This document shows positions 26,282 through 34,490 of a DNA stretch of 64,000 bases, piece by piece. A program made the translations under genes and the position numbers. The stretch comes from Streptomyces longhuiensis (GTDB taxonomy: Bacteria > Actinomycetota > Actinomycetes > Streptomycetales > Streptomycetaceae), in NCBI RefSeq assembly GCF_020616555.1, contig NZ_CP085173.1, positions 248,001 to 312,000 of the forward strand, written 5' to 3'. The notes under the pieces were generated by a model. It made no database searches and was not told where the DNA came from. It saw nothing but the letters and a program-made list of their open reading frames with translations. Position 1 is the stretch's first letter. Every line of letters begins with the position of its first letter.

Positions 26282-26708
26282 CGGGCTCTGGCTCAAGTTC
26301 TGTGACGCGGCCACTGTCCGTCACGCTCATAGGACGCGCTTGCGGAGAAGTTGGTGTCCCGCCCGCCCGAACATCTGGCGCTTGAGCATCTTGATCCGGT
26401 TGACATGGCCTTCGACCGCGCCCGAGCTCCAGGGCAGGGTGAGACCGGCGATGACGGCATCGCGGTCGCGGTCGATGCCGGCGGCAAGCGTGTGGAGACC
26501 GGGCAGATCGTTTCGCCGGACGGCGGCGAGCCAGTCCGGAAGACGCTCGCCCTGGCGCTCGGTCAGCATGACCGCGAAGGCACGGACGTGCCGGGTGAGC
26601 GCGTCGATCTCGGGGCAGTGGGTGCGGACGGTTTTGAGCTGCAGCTGCTCGGCCTCAGGGAGGGTTTCCGGTCGCCGGAGAATCCATCGGTCGCGATCGC
26701 GGAGGGTC
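26282..26708 (-). pseudogene. ISL3-family remnant A: terminal repeat and transposase C-terminus
   Basis: On the minus strand it encodes WILRRPETLPEAEQLQLKTV through LPWSSGAVEGHVNRIKMLKR (catalytic Glu helix of ISL3 transposases) to LLRKRVL. The end at 26282-26325 (GGCTCTGGCTCAAGTTCTGT) is the element's right inverted repeat. The translated text is identical to the C-terminus of the ISL3 copy at 34491-36240, which lies in the opposite orientation. Only this last 430 bp survives here. Confidence 0.85.
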
Positions 26709-27170
26709 ACTGGAGCCGGATCATCTTGCGGAGCAGTTCGAATCGAACCCGGCGCGCCCGTAGAGCTGCCGCTTGATCTTCTTGATGCGATTGACGGCGC
26801 CCTCGATGCTGCCGGAGCTCCAGTGGAGAGTGAGCCCGGCGGTCACGGCATCGAGGTCTCGGAGCAAGTGGAGTGCGAAGCCCGTGAGACCGGGCAGCCG
26901 GCTGGCGTCGACTGCGTCGATCCAGGTGGGGAGTGTGGAGCCGAGGCGACTGCTGAGCATCTCGCCAAAATCGCGGACGTGTCCGGCCGCCTTGTCCAGT
27001 TCGGGGCAGCGGGCCAGGACCTCCTTCAGGCCGGTGAGGTCTTCCTCGGTCAGGGTCGCTGGGTGACGGGTGAGCCAGCTGGTCACCTGCCGCACCGACG
27101 GCGCCCGCGGCGGCGCAGCAGGCGGAGCCCCGCGCAAGGTGGCGATGTGCGCGCGAACCATGCCGTAGGT
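26708..27170 (-). pseudogene. ISL3-family remnant B: C-terminus of a different transposase
   Basis: Minus strand: MVRAHIATLRGAPP, VTSWLTRHPATLTEEDLTGL, LHWSSGSIEGAVNRIKKIKR, GRAGF. A small TTCGATTCGA duplication near 26745 shifts the frame before the expected end ELLRKMIRLQ. It abuts remnant A tail to head, so one ISL3 element was probably cut by, or recombined with, another. A plus-strand frame at 27170-27318 (VLGNQFAVLSGDAGASLG) may be an unrelated gene end. Confidence 0.8.
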
Positions 27171-27331
27171 GACGGGGAGCGTGCTCGGCAACCAGTTCGC
27201 CGTGCTGTCGGGTGACGCTGGTGCATCCCTCGGCAAATCGACGCTCCAGGTAGAGGTCACCGCCGCCACCGCCCGACTCGTCGCGGCCGCCCGGGTGTTC
27301 GCTGATCGCCGGTCCTGACCCGGAGGGGAGG

Positions 27332-29071
27332 TTAGTTTCTCCCTTCGGGGTTCTGGTAGATGCTGGCGGCCATTGATCCCAATTGCTTGTTGGCCTTTAG
27401 CGCCAGGTCGATCGCGTCGCTGACGCTGTTGCTGGGGACCGGGACGTTGTTCACATAGATACCGAAGACGAGACGGTGACCATTTTTCGCGTCAACGTAT
27501 CCTGCAAGCGCCTTGGTGGTGAGAGCCAGCTTGCCCTTGAAAGCGCCGACCAGGGTGCCGGTCTTCGCGCGAATGTGTCCTGCGGCAGGGTCGGTGTGCG
27601 CGATGACATCCGCGAGTGATCCATCGACACCCAGGCTCGGCATAGAGTCGTAGAAGGTGCTGAAGTCGCGACTGTGGGAAAGATGCCGCAGCAACTCCGT
27701 CTGTGCGGCTGGTGTGGCCTTGTCCCCGGTCAAGCCCTGGGCATCGACGAGATTGAACGAATTCGGGTCAATACCTGCGCCGGCGAGAAAGTTCCGCTCG
27801 ATCTGCATTCCGTCGGCATAGGTGTGCTTGCCGTGATGGACTGCCATCAGCGGTGGCAAGAGGTTGGCGCCGAGATTGTGGCTGACCTTATTGATCAACT
27901 TGGCGTATTCCCTGAAGGGCGGTGACGTGTACGTCGCCGAGACAGGCAGGGCCTTCACCTCCTCCGGTGACGGAAGGTCGGAGCCGGGGTTGGATCCGAG
28001 CGTCGGGGCGCTGACGGTGACACCATTCCGCTCAAGAGCCTCGATGAGTACGGTGCGGGCAAATGCTGCGGGGTCGGGTACTTGGAATGTCGCCACGAAT
28101 GGTGCGGTGGCGTCAGCGGGCACCGAGCCTCGAACCCGGATGTGCCCGGGGGCGTTACTTTCGGTCTTCACCGTCGGCTTCGTGCCGGCGGGCGTGGTTG
28201 TGACGTTTGCGTCGACGGTGAAGGCTGCCGTCTTGGGCTGCGAGTCGACCTTCGCCGGGTTGCCGGGCGTGCCGGGCGTGCCGGGCGTGATGAGCAGGTC
28301 AATGAGGTTGTCGTTGACCACCGTTGGCGTGACAGGCGTCCCACCGATCGACACCGGGTCCCAGAGCCGATTGTCGATGATCACGTTGCCGTCCACTTGA
28401 CGGATGCCGCTTGCCGCGACCTGACGAGCCAGGTCATTGATGCCTGCCAGCGGGTCTTCCCGAGTGATGGTTGCCATTCCCGGCACGGCGTTTGCGTCGT
28501 AGTGGTCGAAGTCGGGGACGTCCAGTCGTCCTGCTGCAGTCGTCCGTCCGCCGAGAGCCAGATCGCCGCTTCCCACCATGATCAGGTTGCCCGTGAGTCG
28601 TCCGGCCTCCGATATCGAACCGCTGTGCACGATTGGCGTAAGGAAACGGTGGTCGCTGCCGAGGTCGTCGAGGGCTGCACCTACCGCGAAGGTCTTGGCT
28701 GTCGATCCAGTCATGAACTTGGATTCGGCGTTCTTCGACTGGAGGACTTTTCCTGTCTTCAGGTCGGCGACCTGCACGCCCCAGTCGCCTGTTGCCCACG
28801 GTGAGGTGTCCATGAGCTTTTGCAGCTCGGCGCTCACACCTGGAGCGTTCGGGGACGCGGAATTCGAGTGATCCTCTGAGTCATTGGAGCACGCCGACAT
28901 CGTGACGGCCGCAAGGGCCGATGCCACAGCTACTGCGGCTGCGCGGGTACACAGTCGGCGTGAGCCGTATCCAGTCACCTCCCACCGTGTGGCTCCCGCC
29001 CTCCGATGGACTGCGGGCCTGCGTTCCCTTCGGATGCGATTTCGCATGAGATCAGGGACTTTCATAAACAT
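27332..29071 (-). CDS. dacB: D-alanyl-D-alanine carboxypeptidase/endopeptidase (S13, PBP4-like)
   Basis: 579 residues. A basic start and hydrophobic stretch (AAAVAVASALAAVTMSAC) with a lipobox-like LxxC suggest a membrane-anchored extracellular protein. Active-site motifs of penicillin-binding class C: Ser-x-x-Lys in TGSTAKTF, SHN in KVSHNLGANL, and KTG in RAKTGTLVGAF. The S13 insertion domain lies between motifs 1 and 2, containing TPGTPGTPG. These enzymes trim D-Ala or crosslinks in peptidoglycan. It is downstream of the DUF4097-ABC genes on the same strand, but a 307-base gap suggests its own promoter. Two alternative ATGs (29071, 29065) precede the signal. Confidence 0.9.
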   Translation of the reverse strand: MFMKVPDLMRNRIRRERRPAVHRRAGATRWEVTGYGSRRLCTRAAAVAVASALAAVTMSACSNDSEDHSNSASPNAPGVSAELQKLMDTSPWATGDWGVQVADLKTGKVLQSKNAESKFMTGSTAKTFAVGAALDDLGSDHRFLTPIVHSGSISEAGRLTGNLIMVGSGDLALGGRTTAAGRLDVPDFDHYDANAVPGMATITREDPLAGINDLARQVAASGIRQVDGNVIIDNRLWDPVSIGGTPVTPTVVNDNLIDLLITPGTPGTPGNPAKVDSQPKTAAFTVDANVTTTPAGTKPTVKTESNAPGHIRVRGSVPADATAPFVATFQVPDPAAFARTVLIEALERNGVTVSAPTLGSNPGSDLPSPEEVKALPVSATYTSPPFREYAKLINKVSHNLGANLLPPLMAVHHGKHTYADGMQIERNFLAGAGIDPNSFNLVDAQGLTGDKATPAAQTELLRHLSHSRDFSTFYDSMPSLGVDGSLADVIAHTDPAAGHIRAKTGTLVGAFKGKLALTTKALAGYVDAKNGHRLVFGIYVNNVPVPSNSVSDAIDLALKANKQLGSMAASIYQNPEGRN

Positions 29072-29378
29072 TGCGAGGATACCTTTTAACTTCTAGCGTT
29101 AAACGAGGGGGCGCCATGAATGCCGGCGGTCGTGCTTTAGGCGATCGAGATGCGCCGGCGCCAGCGCATGGAGTACGGTTTCAAGAACGTAATGCCAATC
29201 CGCGCCACCAATGAATTCCTTTTCTATCTTGATGGGATAGCCAAGGAATATTCGGGAACCAGCGGAAACCACGGGGTGCGCGACTCACTGCACTGCCAGT
29301 GGCGAACCGGGTATCGCCCGAACAACGCGGGCAGCGGGAGAGAGCATGGTAGGGAAAACCCCCATTCCTCATATCCAA
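29072..29378. other. Leader/promoter region upstream of dacB
   Basis: 307 bases, notably less GC-rich than its neighbours (for example TTCCTTTTCTATCTTGATGG near 29216). No gene is convincing. It should hold the dacB promoter and the end of the DUF4097 transcript. Confidence 0.4.
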
Positions 29379-30140
29379 CTAAGGCGCCTCCCTCTTGCCG
29401 ATGACGATGTCTCCGTTACGGGTGTGAATCCTCACGGCATGGTCACTTGTGTCGTCTTTCATGACATCCACTGCGATGTCGCCCTTCTTGGCGGCCGTGT
29501 CGACTGCGTACGTCGCCTCCGGCAGGCCGAGCCGAACGTCGCCGTCCTGGCTTCGCACATCGACGAGGTCAGGTGCGGAGACGAAGTTCAGCTCGTTGTC
29601 GCCGTTCCGTGAGGCGACAGTGACCGACCTTGCGGAGATCCTGTCGCCCTCGATGGTTCCGTCGCGGCCTTCCAGATCCAGATGGGGCCCGCTGAGGTCC
29701 GACAACCGCATGTCGCCGGATTTGGCCGAGAAATCTGCGGTGAAGCCCGTGGCTTCAACAAGACCCTTGTCGTTCTCGGCAATGATCGCGACGTCGCGCG
29801 GTACCTTCACGGTGTACTTCGCACCGCAGTTGACGGAGAGACCCGTGCAGTCCAACGAGAGCGTGAGAACGCCCCCTTCGAGCTTCCATCCGGATTCTAT
29901 TTCTCCGCCTACTTTCGTACCGCTGACCTGCCGCGTCACCCGAACGCCCTTGACATCGGCGGCTACGAGTTCCAGGTCGGCGGAGTCGGACTTCACGGTC
30001 AGGCTGTCTCCACCGAAATCAAACATTTTCGATTCCACGACTGTGTTCGCCGGGGTACCGTCCGGGCTGCATCCCGTTGCTGCGACAGCGAGGATCGCGA
30101 CGCCCCCGAGGGCGAGCACAGTGTGAGGCCTCATTCCCAT
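29379..30140 (-). CDS. DUF4097-family lipoprotein
   Basis: 253 residues. Lipoprotein signal: MRPHTVLALGGVAILAVAAT followed by Gly-Cys at about residue 24. The rest is repetitive beta-helix: DSADLELVAADVKGVRVTR, AKSGDMRLSDLSGPHLDLEG, SRNGDNELNFVSAPDLVDVR, RNGDIVIGK, typical of DUF4097 (putative adhesin) proteins. In actinobacteria these are often paired with ABC transporters and two-component systems that sense envelope damage. A 172-base gap separates it from the permease upstream. Confidence 0.85.
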   Translation of the reverse strand: MGMRPHTVLALGGVAILAVAATGCSPDGTPANTVVESKMFDFGGDSLTVKSDSADLELVAADVKGVRVTRQVSGTKVGGEIESGWKLEGGVLTLSLDCTGLSVNCGAKYTVKVPRDVAIIAENDKGLVEATGFTADFSAKSGDMRLSDLSGPHLDLEGRDGTIEGDRISARSVTVASRNGDNELNFVSAPDLVDVRSQDGDVRLGLPEATYAVDTAAKKGDIAVDVMKDDTSDHAVRIHTRNGDIVIGKREAP

Positions 30141-30312
30141 TGATTCATTCCTTCATAATTCTGGTCATGCAGGTGACGCATGCCGTTCATGGTGGTGGTT
30201 GGTTCGAAGGACGCGATCGCGTCGGTGGCGAGTTCGTTCCGTGGAGTCAGCAGGCAGCCTGAATACCGGCCGGGGGATTCTGCTGTCGCGGCGGTACGGA
30301 CGTCGCCCTGCT

Positions 30313-31653
30313 TCACGAACGCAGAGCCCGGGCTGCGACCGTGCGCGACACACGGGCGGCTTGGAGGGCCAGAGCGAGGCAGGTGGTCACGAGCGTCACG
30401 CCGGCGAGCACGCCGAGAGTCGCCCAGGGGAGGCCGTCCAGAACCCGGACGACACTGATCTCGGCGCCTACGGCGATAGTGGCACTCGTCACCGCGATGG
30501 CGATCGCGCCGAAGACGATCGCCGTCCCCGCGTAGATCACTCCCTCATAGATCGTTGATCGGGTGACCACACCTGGTCGCGCACCGGCGACCGTCACGAT
30601 GGCGGAATCACGTGTGCGTTCCCGCCCGACCAGAGCGATCACAGCAAGGCCGCCGACCCAGGACACGACGAAGACCCAGCCCAGCACAACCAGGACATCG
30701 CCCAGCCCGGCGGTGCTTCCGGGCATGACGTTCCCCATGACCATGAAGAGTCCGACGAACGACAGGGATAGCGCGAAGGGCAGCACCGTGGCGACGCTTC
30801 TCGCCGCGCGGGTGCGGCACGATTGCACGGCAAGGTGCCAGGCGACACCGCGCGAGGGCACGAGTGCGGTCCAGAACCTCATCAGAGGTGTGAGCACCCA
30901 CGGCCCCATCAGCAGCAACAGGCAGATGAGAAAGAGGTCGCCGGCGAAAGCGAAGGCCGTCCGCTGTTCGATCCCGCCCTCGAGTTCGAGTCCCAGCCCG
31001 GGAATCCACATCCCGACCACACCGGCGAGGAGGCAGAGGGCGAGAACGCTGCGCGTGACGCCGGGCCGCGCCGGTGGATCGGAGAGGTCTCGAAACGCGC
31101 GCATCTCCGGTGTCTTGGCGGCACGGCGCGTGACTCCCCAGCCGCCGAGCAGACACGGAACCACCCCGGACAGCACGCTCGCCCCGACATGCCAGAGGTG
31201 GAATCCGGCCGTGGCTCCGTGCAGGTCGAGTCCCGTGGTCGTCCACTGTGCGAGGGCGGTGCTCGCGACGAGAGGGGCCAGCGGTACTGCCAGCGCGCCG
31301 GCTGCAGCTCCGAGCACAACCAGTTCCGTGCGCAGAATGACTCTGATGCGATTGCGCGGGATCCCGAGGATCGCCCACAGGGCATGATCGCGTCGCTGGG
31401 TCGTCAAGGTCAGGCCGACGGTGGATGCGACGATGCCCACGGCGGCAAGCACGGTGAAGAAGACGATGTTGCCGCCGAGCGCGATCGACGCGGAGACCAT
31501 CCGCGCATCACCCGCCGCCCGCGCTGTCGAGACGGCGGTGAACATGGCGATGACCGAGCCCGCTGCGCATGCCGCACCGGCCACTGCGCACAGGAACGTC
31601 CACAACCACATGGACGCCTGCATCCGAATGTCCGAGAGGACAAGTCGCATCAT
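30313..31653 (-). CDS. FtsX-like ABC transporter permease
   Basis: 446 residues with about eight to ten membrane spans. The first span is followed by an extracellular segment (STARAAGDARMVSASIALGG) and the FtsX core (VFFTVLAAVGIVASTVGLTL, RRDHALWAILGIPRNRIRVI). A second similar core is at the C-terminus. It is shorter than the usual 800-residue MacB/BceB-type permease because its extracellular domains are small. Its start overlaps the ATPase stop by 4 bases (ATGA), so both are made together. Probable role: export or sensing of an antimicrobial or envelope lipid. Confidence 0.85.
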   Translation of the reverse strand: MMRLVLSDIRMQASMWLWTFLCAVAGAACAAGSVIAMFTAVSTARAAGDARMVSASIALGGNIVFFTVLAAVGIVASTVGLTLTTQRRDHALWAILGIPRNRIRVILRTELVVLGAAAGALAVPLAPLVASTALAQWTTTGLDLHGATAGFHLWHVGASVLSGVVPCLLGGWGVTRRAAKTPEMRAFRDLSDPPARPGVTRSVLALCLLAGVVGMWIPGLGLELEGGIEQRTAFAFAGDLFLICLLLLMGPWVLTPLMRFWTALVPSRGVAWHLAVQSCRTRAARSVATVLPFALSLSFVGLFMVMGNVMPGSTAGLGDVLVVLGWVFVVSWVGGLAVIALVGRERTRDSAIVTVAGARPGVVTRSTIYEGVIYAGTAIVFGAIAIAVTSATIAVGAEISVVRVLDGLPWATLGVLAGVTLVTTCLALALQAARVSRTVAARALRS

Positions 31654-32429
31654 GACGCCTGCTCACCCGCTTCGTCCTCCGACTGCGCCGCGAGGACGGC
31701 ATCGCTCACCGCGTGGGAGTCGCCACCAGGAATGATGGCGTGCACTTGCCCGGACCCCAGCACCACGACCTGGTCAGCACGTGCGGCCGCATGAGGGTCG
31801 TGTGTGACCATGAGGACCGTGGTTCCCTGCGCGGGAAGTGCCTGTAGCCAATCGAGCACGACGTGACCCGACTTGAGGTCGAGCGCGCCGGTCGGCTCGT
31901 CGGCGAAGACGATCCGCGGCTGATTCGCGACGACCCGGGCCACCGCGACGCGCTGGCGTTCACCTCCGGAGAGCCGGTCGGGGCGCCGCCGCGCGTGCTG
32001 GGCGATACCGAGCCTCGACATGGCGTCGCCGACCCTCGACCTGGGCACCCGATGGCCGGCGAGTCGCGCCGGCAGGGCGATGTTGTCCTCGACCGTCAGC
32101 GAGCTGACGAGGTTGTACTCCTGGAAGATGAATCCGACGTTCTCACTGCGGAATGCGGCTTGCTTGCGAGGGGGGAGCGACAGGACGTCCGTTCCCAGGA
32201 CCTCGATGGAACCCGCGGTCGCTTGCTCCAGACCAGCAATGCAGAGCAGAAGCGTCGACTTGCCGGACCCGGAGGGGCCGACGATGGCGGTCAGCCGGCC
32301 TTCGGGAATGTCCAGGTCGATATCGTGCAGGACGCGCGCCGTCTCGCGTCGACGGCCCGGAACGGGGAAGTCCATATGAAGGCCGCGCAAACGGATGCAC
32401 GGCGCGGAAGCAGCAGCTGAGATGGGCAT
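31650..32429 (-). CDS. ABC transporter ATP-binding protein (LolD/MacB type)
   Basis: 259 residues from ATG 32429. Walker A GPSGSGKST, Q-loop FIFQEYNLVSSLTVEDN, signature LSGGERQRVAVARV, Walker B RIVFADEPTGALD, switch His in VTHDPHAAA. The EPTGALD text is typical for FtsX-permease partners that resist peptides or release lipoproteins. It is the first gene of the minus-strand arm, divergent from the sensor kinase. No ribosome-binding site is obvious. Confidence 0.9.
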   Translation of the reverse strand: MPISAAASAPCIRLRGLHMDFPVPGRRRETARVLHDIDLDIPEGRLTAIVGPSGSGKSTLLLCIAGLEQATAGSIEVLGTDVLSLPPRKQAAFRSENVGFIFQEYNLVSSLTVEDNIALPARLAGHRVPRSRVGDAMSRLGIAQHARRRPDRLSGGERQRVAVARVVANQPRIVFADEPTGALDLKSGHVVLDWLQALPAQGTTVLMVTHDPHAAARADQVVVLGSGQVHAIIPGGDSHAVSDAVLAAQSEDEAGEQAS

Positions 32430-32481
32430 GCATCGAGCTAAGCAGGGCACGGCGGGAGCCACACGGGTGCCTGCACTGCTT

Positions 32482-32505
32482 AAAGGTAGACCTAGGTCTA
32501 CCTTT
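32482..32505. promoter_or_regulatory. Perfect 24-bp palindrome between ABC operon and kinase
   Basis: AAAGGTAGACCT (32482-32493) followed directly by its exact complement AGGTCTACCTTT (32494-32505). It lies 53 bases upstream of the ATPase start and 24-33 bases upstream of the kinase start, in the only divergent promoter of the module. A dimeric NarL/LuxR-type regulator such as the one at 33753 is the obvious candidate binder. Confidence 0.7.
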
Positions 32506-32537
32506 TGCGCGATCCACAGTATGGGACAATGGCGGGC

Positions 32538-33716
32538 ATGGCGCAGATTCGTGTTGCCCGGAGGGTGCTGACGGAATGCATCGCGGCAATTGCTTTTCCG
32601 ATTCTGCTGCTTTCCATTCTCGTTGCGCCGGTCTCGGCCCCGGTGGTGGCGGAGACGGACCGTTCGAGAGCCCGGTGGTGCGGCGTCGAGACGATGCCCC
32701 TGAAACCCTCTGACCACAGCTGGGCCCAGTGGGTGGCACTCCGGCTGCGTTCACGGTCGATTTGGCGCACCGACCTGCCGGTTTTCGTGACCGCCGTGCT
32801 CCTGTCCGCGCTGTCACTGCTGGTGGCCTTCTTCGGATTCATCGGCGCTGCCGCGTTGGTGTTCTCCCCCGTCTTCTGGCTCTTCGGCATCGCCGCGCAG
32901 GTCGGTCCATTCACCCCTGAATCCGTTAGGGAAACCCTCCTGGCGATGCCCGCAGGCATCGTTCTCGGCGCGGTCACCACCGCCGTACTGACCGGCACAT
33001 CATTTCTTCGCGACCTTCTTCTGCGCACCTTCTCCAGAAGCCGTGACCCGGATCTGCTCGCGAAACTGGAGGAGCTCCGGACCAGTCGGGCTTCGCTGAC
33101 CGCGGCCTTCGAATTCGAGCGACAGCGCATCGAACGCGATCTGCACGACGGCGCCCAACAGGAACTCGTCGCCGTTGTCATGCGTCTCGGGATGCTGGAA
33201 GCCACGGCCACAGCCGCAGCCGCAGCCGCCGACCAGGAACGAATCGTGCGGCTGGCAGGGCAGGCCCAGGCTCACGCGGAGCGCGCACTCGAACGGCTGA
33301 GGGACACGGTGCGCGACATCCATCCCCGTGAACTGAGCGACCTCGGCCTCATCGCCGCCGTCCGAGAGTTGGCCGCGCGATCACCTTTGCGGGTCGAATT
33401 GACCAGCACCGGCGATGACGCCCAGCTTTCGTCACCGACTGCGACCGCCGTATACTTCACGGTGTCCGAAGCCCTGACGAACATCTCGAAACACGCAGGT
33501 GTGGGAAGCGCTCGGATCGACCTAAGATGCGCCACGACAGACGTACACGTGCGTGTGCACGACGATGGTGTCGGCGGTGCGAGAATCGACACGGGCTCCG
33601 GGCTCGCCGGACTGCGCGAGCGAATGCGAAGTGTCGGCGGGAATATCGAAATTCTCAGCCCACCGGGTGGCGGGACGCTGGTTGTGGCGTCCGCTCCCAG
33701 CCAACCCCCATGGTGA
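32538..33716 (+). CDS. Sensor histidine kinase, NarL/HisKA_3 type
   Basis: 392 residues from ATG 32538 (32529 is an alternative; neither has a strong ribosome-binding site). A first membrane helix at about residues 11-38 (ECIAAIAFPILLLSILVAP), then two or three spans at about 75-155. The dimerisation helix FEFERQRIERDLHDGAQQEL carries the phospho-acceptor His, and an HATPase_c domain follows (FTVSEALTNISKHA, VHDDGVGGARIDTGSGLAGL). The gene is followed 36 bases later by its response regulator. Short periplasmic loops suggest intramembrane sensing, as in kinases working with peptide-sensing ABC transporters. Confidence 0.9.
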   Translation: MAQIRVARRVLTECIAAIAFPILLLSILVAPVSAPVVAETDRSRARWCGVETMPLKPSDHSWAQWVALRLRSRSIWRTDLPVFVTAVLLSALSLLVAFFGFIGAAALVFSPVFWLFGIAAQVGPFTPESVRETLLAMPAGIVLGAVTTAVLTGTSFLRDLLLRTFSRSRDPDLLAKLEELRTSRASLTAAFEFERQRIERDLHDGAQQELVAVVMRLGMLEATATAAAAAADQERIVRLAGQAQAHAERALERLRDTVRDIHPRELSDLGLIAAVRELAARSPLRVELTSTGDDAQLSSPTATAVYFTVSEALTNISKHAGVGSARIDLRCATTDVHVRVHDDGVGGARIDTGSGLAGLRERMRSVGGNIEILSPPGGGTLVVASAPSQPPW

Positions 33717-33752
33717 TAAATTGAAGCAGGACGTTCCCCGGGGAGGGGGGTC

Positions 33753-34418
33753 ATGAGAATTGTTCTGGCAGATGACAGCGTGCTGATAAGGGCCGGCATC
33801 CGGGAAATCTTGACCTCCCACGCTCATGATGTCATCCGCGAATGCGAGGACGCCGACGAACTGGTTGCCGCAGTCGACGAGCTGGTGCATGCCGGAGCCG
33901 CCCCGAACATGGTGATCACGGATGTCCGCATGCCCCCCAAAAACACCGACGACGGACTGCGTGCCGCGATCGATCTGCGCTCCCGGCACCGGGACCTGCC
34001 GGTGTTGGTTCTCTCCGCCTACGTCACGGGCCCCTATGTGAGGGAGCTTCTGAACGGCCCGGGTGCCGACGGAGCCGTCGGGTACCTGCTCAAGGAGAAA
34101 GTGGGCAGAGTCGCCGACTTCCTGCGAGCTGTCGAGACGGTCTCCGCAGGTGGCGTCGTGATCGACCCCGAGGTTGTTCGCCACGTCACCCGCGCGGACT
34201 CGCCACAGGGGCCGCTTGCCCGGCTCACCGCTCGTGAAAGGGAAGTGCTCGCCCACATGGCCGAAGGGCGCTCCAACGCAGAAATAGCGAAGGAACTGTT
34301 TCTTTCCGGCGCTGCCGTGAGTAAGCATGTGGCGAACGTTTTCGTGAAGCTCGGCATGCCTCCCGACGAGGACAATCGGCGCGTCAAGGCCATTCTGGCC
34401 TGGTTCGAATACAACTGA
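33753..34418 (+). CDS. Response regulator, NarL/LuxR family
   Basis: 221 residues, with GGGGAGGGGGG directly before the ATG. Receiver domain: LADDSVLIRAGI (acidic pocket), MVITDVRMPPKNTDDGL with the phospho-Asp about residue 56, VLSAYVTG (Ser), YLLKEKVG (Lys). LuxR helix-turn-helix: LTAREREVLAHMAEGRSNAE, LFLSGAAVSKHVANVFVKLG. The PPKNTDDGL loop after the Asp is common in actinobacterial NarL regulators. Expected to bind the palindrome at 32482-32505 and control the divergent ABC/DUF4097 genes (inference). Confidence 0.92.
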   Translation: MRIVLADDSVLIRAGIREILTSHAHDVIRECEDADELVAAVDELVHAGAAPNMVITDVRMPPKNTDDGLRAAIDLRSRHRDLPVLVLSAYVTGPYVRELLNGPGADGAVGYLLKEKVGRVADFLRAVETVSAGGVVIDPEVVRHVTRADSPQGPLARLTAREREVLAHMAEGRSNAEIAKELFLSGAAVSKHVANVFVKLGMPPDEDNRRVKAILAWFEYN

Positions 34419-34490
34419 GGATTGGCCACGGGCACCGTCCAGCAGCTCCCACAGCTCCGTGAGCCCCGCGTCGGTGCCGCAGTTCCAGGA

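Noticed and set aside
28250..28300. Short tandem repeat TGCCGGGCGTGC inside dacB, considered as a CRISPR-like or regulatory repeat
   Set aside because: It is an in-frame Thr-Pro-Gly repeat of the S13 insertion domain; there are only three units and no spacers. No CRISPR array was seen in the window.
30823..31794. Plus-strand frame across the ABC permease
   Set aside because: Composition is His/Glu/Gly-rich antisense noise; the minus-strand permease has clear membrane segments and a coupled ATPase.
33170..33260. Ala-rich run in the kinase (ATATAAAAAAAD) considered as a frameshift
   Set aside because: The frame remains consistent and the HATPase domain follows in phase.
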